From NCBI GenBank assembly GCA_947068385.1, contig CAMTBF010000015.1, positions 1 to 18,382 on the forward strand: DNA of 18,382 nt, in the 5' to 3' direction. The translations under genes and the position numbers were made by a program. Positions 13,945 through 18,382 of the stretch are shown here, piece by piece. Numbering within the stretch: position 1 is the stretch's first letter; each line of letters begins with the position of its first letter. A model generated the notes under the pieces. The model ran no database searches and was not told the origin of the DNA. It saw only the letters and a list, made by a program, of their open reading frames with translations. The stretch comes from an uncultured Lachnospiraceae bacterium. Its GTDB lineage: Bacteria > Bacillota > Clostridia > Lachnospirales > Lachnospiraceae.

Positions 13945-14687
13945 TTGCCAGGTCACAGGCGGGAGAAAGCGAGGCAAGAGAGGTACTGATAGAGAGCAAC
14001 CTGGGGCTGGTGCGCCACATCGTGAGAAGGTTCGCGGGCAGGGGGCACGACCTGGAGGATCTCTTCCAGATAGGGGTCATAGGGCTCATGAAGGCCATAG
14101 ACAAGTTCAACCTGGAGCTGGGGCTGAAGTTCTCCACCTACGCCGTGCCCATGATCACGGGGGAGATCAAGCGGTTCCTGCGGGACGACGGGCCGGTGAA
14201 GGTGTCCAGGACCATCAAGGAGAACGGGCTGAAGGTAAGGCTGGCCAGACAGAGGCTCCAGGCCGACATGGGCCGGGAGCCCACGGTGGAGGAGATCGCG
14301 GAGGCGGCAGGGCTCTCCGTGGAGGACGTGGTGCTGGCCATGGAGGCCGACACATCGGTGGAGTCCATCTACGCCGCGGTCTACCAGGACGACGGCAGCG
14401 AGGTCTACCTGGTGGATAAGGTGGTGCGGGGCGGCGAGGGCAGCGTGGGCAGCAGCGTGGCAGGGGGCTGCGGCGGGGAGGACGCGGAGAAGGAAGAGGT
14501 GCTCAACCACATGCTGCTGGGGCAGCTTCTGGACAGCCTGCCCCCCGGGGACAGGGAGCTGATATGCATGCGGTATTTCCAGGACAAGACCCAGACGGAG
14601 ATCGCCGCCAGGCTGGGGGTCAGCCAGGTGCAGGTCAGCCGCATGGAGAAGAGGATCCTGCTGAACCTGCGGGAAAAGGCCCGCTGA
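13923..14687 (+). CDS. sigF: Forespore-specific RNA polymerase sigma factor SigF
   Basis: SigF is the first forespore sigma factor. The 254-residue protein shows sigma-70 region 2 ([32 protein letters not shown], then [23 protein letters not shown]), region 3 ([24 protein letters not shown]) and region 4 with a helix-turn-helix ending ([23 protein letters not shown]). These match B. subtilis SigF almost block for block. The start is ATG 13923, with AGGAG 7 bases upstream, inside the spoIIAB 3' end. Compared with B. subtilis the N-terminal leader is about 18 residues shorter, and a Gly/Ser-rich linker of about 17 extra residues ([20 protein letters not shown]) sits between regions 3 and 4. SigG and SigF are paralogous; the spoIIAA-AB context makes this SigF. 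Confidence 0.96.
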   Translation: MDRTSVLIARSQAGESEAREVLIESNLGLVRHIVRRFAGRGHDLEDLFQIGVIGLMKAIDKFNLELGLKFSTYAVPMITGEIKRFLRDDGPVKVSRTIKENGLKVRLARQRLQADMGREPTVEEIAEAAGLSVEDVVLAMEADTSVESIYAAVYQDDGSEVYLVDKVVRGGEGSVGSSVAGGCGGEDAEKEEVLNHMLLGQLLDSLPPGDRELICMRYFQDKTQTEIAARLGVSQVQVSRMEKRILLNLREKAR

Positions 14688-14718
14688 ACATAAAGATTTT
14701 TGTAAAATTTATGAAATC

Positions 14719-14749
14719 GCAAAAAAGCCCTTTTCTTCCGGCCATAATT
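14719..14749 (+). promoter_or_regulatory. Weak candidate sigma-F promoter ahead of the GH25 gene
   Basis: GCAAA (14719-14723), a 16-base gap and GGCCATAATT (14740-14749) resemble the sigma-F form GYATA ... GGnnAnAnT. The match is partial and the leader to the GH25 start would be about 130 bases. No better sigma-A pair was found in this 195-base gap, and no clear sigF terminator either. Confidence 0.25.
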
Positions 14750-14882
14750 CGTTTACTATGGAAGGTGTGAGCGAGGATGCTTTCTGCCATAGAGGCCCAC
14801 GGGGCGTCACGGGAAGCAGGGAGCGAGGATGGACGGATGAGCCGCGATCGTGGCGGGATCGTTCCGGCAGGAGAGGATCGGT

Positions 14883-16061
14883 GTGAGAGACAGGATGAGG
14901 CACAGGGATTTGGATAGAGGCAGGACGGGCAGGAGGCATATGGGAAGGGCGGTGCGCCGCCGGATCGCCGCCATGCTGGTATGCCTGGTGGTGATGGTGG
15001 CAGTGATGTTCTCGGTGGCCTCCCTCTTTGTGTGGATCAGGGATCGGATAGCGGGGGCGGCCGCCGCTTCCGGAGAGGACGTGGTGGGCGCAGGTAATGG
15101 CACCGTCAGCGTGGATGCGGACGGGAACGTGGTGGATGAAGACGGGAACATAGTCGGCGTGCTCTCGGGCTCCGTGGGGCTTTCCCCGGAGGAGGTGGAG
15201 GCCCAGGTATCGGACGCCAGGCAGCAGGCCGCCACGGAGGTGCTGGAGGGCATCCGCACCAGGCTCAACGACGGGGATTCGGTGCTGGAGGCCCTGCGGC
15301 CCCTGTACCCCAATGACATGATCGTATACAGCGGCGGGCAGTACCACATCGTCCCCATCGATTACAGCTTAAAGCAGCACGGCTTCCAGGACGCGAACCT
15401 GCAGATCCTGGAGACCGGGGAGTACCAGTATCTGCAGGACGGCCAGGTGGCCTCCCACAAGGGCATCGACGTGTCCGAGTTCCAGGGGGACATCGACTGG
15501 AGCCTGGTGGCCCAGGACGGGGTGGAGTTCGCCTTCATCCGGGCGGCCTACAGAGGGTACGGCACCGGGAAGCTGGTGGAGGACGCAAAGTTCGACGCCA
15601 ATGTCCAGGGGGCCCAGGCGGCGGGCATCAAGGTGGGGGCCTACATCTACAGCCAGGCCATCACGGAGGAGGAAGTGGTGGAGGAGGCCAACCTGGTGCT
15701 GGAGAAGGTCGCCCCCTACAACCTGGAATGCCCCATCGTGTTCGACGTGGAGAAGGTCACGGGAGGGGAGGGCAGGATGAACGCCCTCTCCGTGGAGGAG
15801 CGCACCAGGCTCACCCAGGTGTTCTGCCAGGCCATAGAGGCCGCGGGCCACAGGCCCATGCTGTACTACAATACGGAGATGGGCATCATGATGCTGGAGC
15901 TTGCCGCGCTGGAGGGGTATGATAAATGGTTCGCGGCGTACCGGGAGGATTTCTATTATCCTTATGCGTATCAGATATGGCAGTATTCCCAGTCGGGGAG
16001 GGTGCAGGGGATCCAGACGGAGGTGGATCTGAACATTAGTTTTGAGCCTTTGTGGCAATAA
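14883..16061 (+). CDS. Membrane-anchored GH25 muramidase (lysozyme family)
   Basis: GH25 enzymes cleave the MurNAc-GlcNAc bond of peptidoglycan. The 392-residue protein has a very basic N-terminus, one membrane helix (about 28-50, AMLVCLVVMVAVMFSVASLFVW), a linker with an imperfect DADGNVVDEDGNIV repeat, a segment of about 90 residues I cannot assign, and the GH25 barrel from about residue 192. Catalytic-site motifs are GIDVSEFQGDIDW (D196), FAFIRAAYRGYG, GAYIYSQA, VFDVE (D288 and E290, the DxE pair) and a final IWQYSQSG...EVDLN. I prefer GTG 14883 because AGGAGAGG lies 6-9 bases upstream; another GTG at 14850 lacks a site. The topology puts the muramidase domain outside the cytoplasm. Its place between sigF and spoVA suggests a sporulation wall-remodelling role, such as engulfment or cortex; that is inference. 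Confidence 0.88.
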   Translation: MRDRMRHRDLDRGRTGRRHMGRAVRRRIAAMLVCLVVMVAVMFSVASLFVWIRDRIAGAAAASGEDVVGAGNGTVSVDADGNVVDEDGNIVGVLSGSVGLSPEEVEAQVSDARQQAATEVLEGIRTRLNDGDSVLEALRPLYPNDMIVYSGGQYHIVPIDYSLKQHGFQDANLQILETGEYQYLQDGQVASHKGIDVSEFQGDIDWSLVAQDGVEFAFIRAAYRGYGTGKLVEDAKFDANVQGAQAAGIKVGAYIYSQAITEEEVVEEANLVLEKVAPYNLECPIVFDVEKVTGGEGRMNALSVEERTRLTQVFCQAIEAAGHRPMLYYNTEMGIMMLELAALEGYDKWFAAYREDFYYPYAYQIWQYSQSGRVQGIQTEVDLNISFEPLWQ

Positions 16062-16086
16062 GGCGAAAAGCCTGGTGTGAGAAAAA

Positions 16087-16117
16087 AGAATAATTTCGTA
16101 AATTCCGCGTCATACTA
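16087..16117 (+). promoter_or_regulatory. Putative sigma-G promoter of the spoVA operon
   Basis: AGAATA (16087-16092), an 18-base spacer and CATACTA (16111-16117) match the sigma-G consensus TGnATA and CATACTA in 5 of 6 and 7 of 7 positions. It lies 31 bases before spoVAB. In B. subtilis spoVA is sigma-G-dependent, so site and gene content agree. There is no convincing terminator between GH25 and this promoter. Confidence 0.85.
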
Positions 16118-16147
16118 ATCAGGAAACCTGAAAGGAAAGCTGATAGG

Positions 16148-16627
16148 ATGATGCGGAATTTTTTTCTGATTTTGGCAGGGGGAAGCTATGGGCTGCTGGC
16201 AGCGGCAGGCGTGTTCACCGTCTTGGCGGCGGTGGGGCTGGTGCCCCGGTTCGCGGGGAAGACCCATACGGCGGAATATGTGACGATCTATGAGGAGATG
16301 GTGATATTCGGGACGCTTACGGGGTGCGTGCTGAGCATCTTTTCCAGGTATTGCCGGTTCCATGCCTGGTGGCAGCAGCGATGGCCCCAGTATGTCTCCC
16401 TGCTGGACGGGGCAGGAATCCTGTTCCAGGCGGTGTTTGGCCTGTTCGCGGGGATGTTCGTGGGATGCCTGGCGCTGGCCATTGCGGAGATGCTGGACAG
16501 CATCCCTATCTTGACCCGGCGCATTTCCTTCCGGCACGGCCTGGGGCTGGCCGTACTGAGCATGGCGGTGGGGAAGATATGCGGCTCTCTGATTTATTTC
16601 CTGACGGAGCTGCATCGGACGGTATGA
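16148..16627 (+). CDS. spoVAB: Stage V sporulation protein AB
   Basis: SpoVAB belongs to the SpoVA inner-membrane complex linked to moving calcium-dipicolinate into the forespore and out during germination. The 159-residue protein has four or so hydrophobic segments and aligns with B. subtilis SpoVAB (141 aa) over most of its length: GVFTVLAAVGLVPRFAGKT, YEEMVIFGTLTG, GLFAGMFVGCLALAIAEMLD, IPILTRRISF and AVGKICGSLIYF. The start is ATG 16148; AAGGA lies about 11 bases upstream, a slightly long spacing. It is the first gene of this spoVA operon, before spoVAA, the reverse of the B. subtilis order. The 103-base gap to spoVAA holds no gene that I can support. Confidence 0.9.
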   Translation: MMRNFFLILAGGSYGLLAAAGVFTVLAAVGLVPRFAGKTHTAEYVTIYEEMVIFGTLTGCVLSIFSRYCRFHAWWQQRWPQYVSLLDGAGILFQAVFGLFAGMFVGCLALAIAEMLDSIPILTRRISFRHGLGLAVLSMAVGKICGSLIYFLTELHRTV

Positions 16628-16730
16628 CGGCACGACAGAATGATATGAACGGAAAACCGAGTGTGCGTCGATGGGCTGCCGTGACGCAGCACCATGGGTT
16701 GGGGAAACACGGCAGAAGGAGAGAGGCCAT

Positions 16731-17354
16731 ATGGCAAATGTGACAGTATATCTGAAATGCGACAGGAACGTGGAGGTGCAGTCGGAGGACGTGTTCCTCT
16801 CGGACATGGGAGCCCTGCGCTGCATGGATTCCACGGTGGCCGCGAAGCTAAAGGCCCTGAAGGTGCACCATTTCGGCAGCGGGGATGCCAAAAGATGCGT
16901 CATCAGCTCCCTGTACCTGGTGAAGCTCATGGAGGAGACATGTCCCAATATCACCGTGCAGATAGTGGGGGAGCCGGATGTACTGGTGGAGCAGATTGAC
17001 GTGGACAGGCACAAGGGCTGGCAGCAGTGGGTGAAGTGTGGGCTGGTGTGCCTGGTGAGCTTCTTTGGGACGGCTTTCACTATCATGGCATACCACAATG
17101 ATGTAGGCATCAATGATGTGTTCACGGAAATCTACCGGATGGTGATGGACAGGGAGCCACAGGGGCTGAACACGCTGGAGGTGTCCTACTCCCTGGGCCT
17201 GGCGGCGGGCATCATCCTGTTCTTCAACCATGTGGGCGGCAGGCGGATCACCAAGGATCCCACGCCCATAGAGGTGGCCATGCGCAACTATGAGGAGGAC
17301 GTGGACAAGGCTCTCATCGCTACCGCCGGGAGAGAGGGGAAAGAGCAGGAATAG
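16731..17354 (+). CDS. spoVAA: Stage V sporulation protein AA
   Basis: The 207-residue protein matches B. subtilis SpoVAA (206 aa) in length and layout. A soluble N-terminal domain (about 1-95, with YLKCDRNVEV and ITVQIVGEPDVLVEQ) precedes two membrane helices at about 100-120 and 151-170. The second region is very close to the homologue: AYHNDVGINDVF, VSYSLGLAAGIILFFNHVGG and PTPIEVAMRNYEEDVDKAL. It acts in the SpoVA channel complex of the spore inner membrane. The start is ATG 16731 with AAGGAGAG 7-8 bases upstream; the open frame extends 5' to 16671 without a site. It follows spoVAB and precedes spoVAC by 9 bases. Confidence 0.92.
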   Translation: MANVTVYLKCDRNVEVQSEDVFLSDMGALRCMDSTVAAKLKALKVHHFGSGDAKRCVISSLYLVKLMEETCPNITVQIVGEPDVLVEQIDVDRHKGWQQWVKCGLVCLVSFFGTAFTIMAYHNDVGINDVFTEIYRMVMDREPQGLNTLEVSYSLGLAAGIILFFNHVGGRRITKDPTPIEVAMRNYEEDVDKALIATAGREGKEQE

Positions 17355-17363
17355 GAGGAGAAT

Positions 17364-17855
17364 ATGGAAGAGACCAATAAAGACAAGGAAGAGCAGGTTA
17401 GGCAGAAGGAGCAGCAGAAGGCCTACGAGCAGTATGTCAAGGAGGTGACCCCCACACACAGCCTGTGGCGGCAGATGCTCCACGCGTTCATTACTGGAGG
17501 CATCATCTGCTGCATCGGGCAGGGCATCCTGAATTATGCGGGAAGCCTGGGGCTGGACAAGCAGACGGCGGGGAGCTGGTGCTCTTTGATACTGGTGTTA
17601 TTGTCGGTGGTTCTTACCGGCTTCGGCCTTTTTTCGAAGATTGCGAAATGGGGCGGCGCTGGTGCTTTGGTGCCCATCACGGGCTTTGCCAATTCCGTGG
17701 CGGCTCCGGCTATCGAGTACAAGGCTGAGGGGCAGGTGTTCGGGATTGGGTGCAAGATATTTACCATCGCGGGGCCGGTGATTCTGTATGGAATTTTTGC
17801 AAGCTGGGTGCTGGGGCTGGTCTACTGGATTGGGAAGATGGCGGGGATTGTCTGA
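17364..17855 (+). CDS. spoVAC: Stage V sporulation protein AC
   Basis: SpoVAC is a core SpoVA membrane subunit, reported in B. subtilis as a mechanosensitive channel used in dipicolinate release. The 163-residue protein has a charged, Lys/Glu/Gln-rich N-terminal 35 residues, then the family's conserved membrane segments: AFITGGIICCIGQGILN, LTGFGLFSKIAKWGGAGALVPITGFANS, APAIEYKAEGQVFGIGCKIFTIAGPVILYG. Match to B. subtilis SpoVAC is clear across the hydrophobic part. AGGAGG lies 5 bases before ATG 17364. It is the last gene of the operon: a strong terminator follows within 40 bases, and spoVAD and spoVAE, normally next, are absent from this window. Confidence 0.95.
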   Translation: MEETNKDKEEQVRQKEQQKAYEQYVKEVTPTHSLWRQMLHAFITGGIICCIGQGILNYAGSLGLDKQTAGSWCSLILVLLSVVLTGFGLFSKIAKWGGAGALVPITGFANSVAAPAIEYKAEGQVFGIGCKIFTIAGPVILYGIFASWVLGLVYWIGKMAGIV

Positions 17856-17890
17856 GTGGGGCGGGCTGCTTGCCCAAGGATAAGGAATAG

Positions 17891-17932
17891 AAAGAATGGC
17901 GGCGCGGATGTGCGTCCGGCCATTCTTTTTTT
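17891..17932 (+). terminator. Rho-independent terminator ending the spoVA operon
   Basis: AAAGAATGGC (17891-17900) pairs perfectly with GCCATTCTTT (17919-17928), with an inner CGGA/TCCG stem, and a T run continues to 17932. It closes the spoVAB-AA-AC unit. Confidence 0.93.
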
Positions 17933-18029
17933 GCCTTGTGAAAGTAGATTGATACAGGAAGAGTGCGTATTGCAGACGTATACAGGATTTTATATGTGCG
18001 CATTCCAGAAAAAGGAGGAGGAATGATGC

Positions 18030-18058
18030 TTGCGCATTACAGGGAGTTATGTTATCAT
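18030..18058 (+). promoter_or_regulatory. Putative sigma-A promoter of the ATPase gene
   Basis: TTGCGC (18030-18035), a 17-base spacer and TATCAT (18053-18058), preceded by TGT as a TGn extension, match the vegetative consensus 4/6 and 5/6. It is 34 bases before the GTG start at 18092. Confidence 0.5.
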
Positions 18059-18091
18059 TTTATCTAAGAAAGCATCGGTGAGGTGATTTGC

Positions 18092-18382
18092 GTGATTTTC
18101 AAAAGAAAGATATATAAGAAGCTGGAAGACTGGAAAAGGGATGCGAAGGGATCCAAAGCTCTGTTTATCGAAGGAGCCAGACGTATCGGAAAGTCTACAA
18201 TCGTAGAGGAATTCGCCAGGAAAGAGTATAAAAGCTATATCATGATCGACTTCAATGATGCCAGCGAAACCGTGAAAGATGCTTTCCTGAATTATCTGCA
18301 GGATTTGGATACCTTTTTTATGATACTGTCTACAGAATACAGGGTCGTGCTGCATCCTGGGGAATCTGTATTGATTTTTGAT
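18092..18382 (+). CDS. AAA-type P-loop ATPase, N-terminal part (cut by window end)
   Basis: An open frame of 97 codons runs off the right edge. It starts MIFKRKIYKKLEDWKRDAKG and has a Walker A loop in FIEGARRIGKST (GARRIGKS). The visible part ends SVLIFD, the expected beginning of a Walker B strand. This layout (short basic N-terminus, GxRRxGKST, IDF, then LIFDEIQ) is that of the large family of ATP-binding proteins with a C-terminal DUF4143 domain, common as accessory genes in gut Clostridia and Bacteroidetes; their function is not established. GTG 18092 is the best start, with GAGGTG about 7 bases upstream. Base composition is clearly more AT-rich than the upstream genes, suggesting later acquisition. 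The C-terminal domain is not visible, so the family call rests on the N-terminus only. Confidence 0.8.
   Translation, partial: MIFKRKIYKKLEDWKRDAKGSKALFIEGARRIGKSTIVEEFARKEYKSYIMIDFNDASETVKDAFLNYLQDLDTFFMILSTEYRVVLHPGESVLIFD

Noticed and set aside
14777..14917. 46-codon frame upstream of and overlapping the GH25 start
   Set aside because: Composition looks random, no domain, and it runs in another frame into the GH25 N-terminus; the ribosome site is weak.
16115..17125. 336-codon minus-strand frame opposite spoVAB and spoVAA
   Set aside because: Shadow of two well-supported spoVA genes; it spans their intergenic gap and has no family features.

Overview
The window is a GC-rich stretch of an endospore-forming Clostridia-type Firmicute chromosome, plausibly a Lachnospiraceae relative. 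The evidence is a spoIIA-sigF-spoVA cluster, strong AGGAGG-type ribosome binding sites, a T-box leader on valS, a TPP riboswitch on a ThiT-type ECF transporter gene, and consensus sigma-A promoters. The genus cannot be fixed from the sequence alone. Most of the window is coding and ordinary chromosomal in character. Only the right edge (after about 17,930) becomes AT-rich and looks like accessory DNA.

Layout. The left edge (1-461) holds the C-terminal end of a DUF4097-like beta-repeat protein, closed by a terminator. Next come anmK (minus strand, peptidoglycan recycling) and a divergent beta-lactamase-fold serine hydrolase (plus) that share a short double-promoter region. The hydrolase converges on thiT (minus), whose leader is a TPP riboswitch ending in a hairpin that buries the ribosome binding site. 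Then come a membrane-anchored YdcF/DUF218 protein and a valine T-box leader (specifier GUA) in front of valS. valS is followed by a GT-C/GT39-like membrane glycosyltransferase, folC, a 55-codon gene and a zinc-ribbon/TPR membrane protein. The last three are chained by ATGA stop/start overlaps and end at a strong terminator.

Sporulation block (13,130-17,932). spoIIAA, spoIIAB and sigF overlap in the classical order and encode the anti-anti-sigma factor, the anti-sigma kinase and the forespore sigma factor SigF. A membrane-anchored GH25 muramidase follows, then a spoVA operon. This operon has a near-consensus sigma-G promoter and the unusual order spoVAB-spoVAA-spoVAC. It ends in a terminator right after spoVAC, with no spoVAD or spoVAE. 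In Bacillus subtilis sigF is followed directly by spoVAA-AB-AC-AD-AE-AF, so the neighbourhood is conserved but rearranged, split and carries an added wall hydrolase.

The right edge holds the start of an AAA-type ATPase gene, cut by the window end at what looks like its Walker B strand. I found no CRISPR array, tRNA, rRNA, insertion sequence or obvious phage module. No clearly new multi-gene system is visible. The best leads are the rearranged, truncated spoVA operon with the embedded GH25 gene, the 55-aa plus zinc-ribbon/TPR pair coupled to folC, insertions in SpoIIAB and AnmK, a perfect palindrome beside the valS promoter, and the dual-nature hairpin in the thiT leader.
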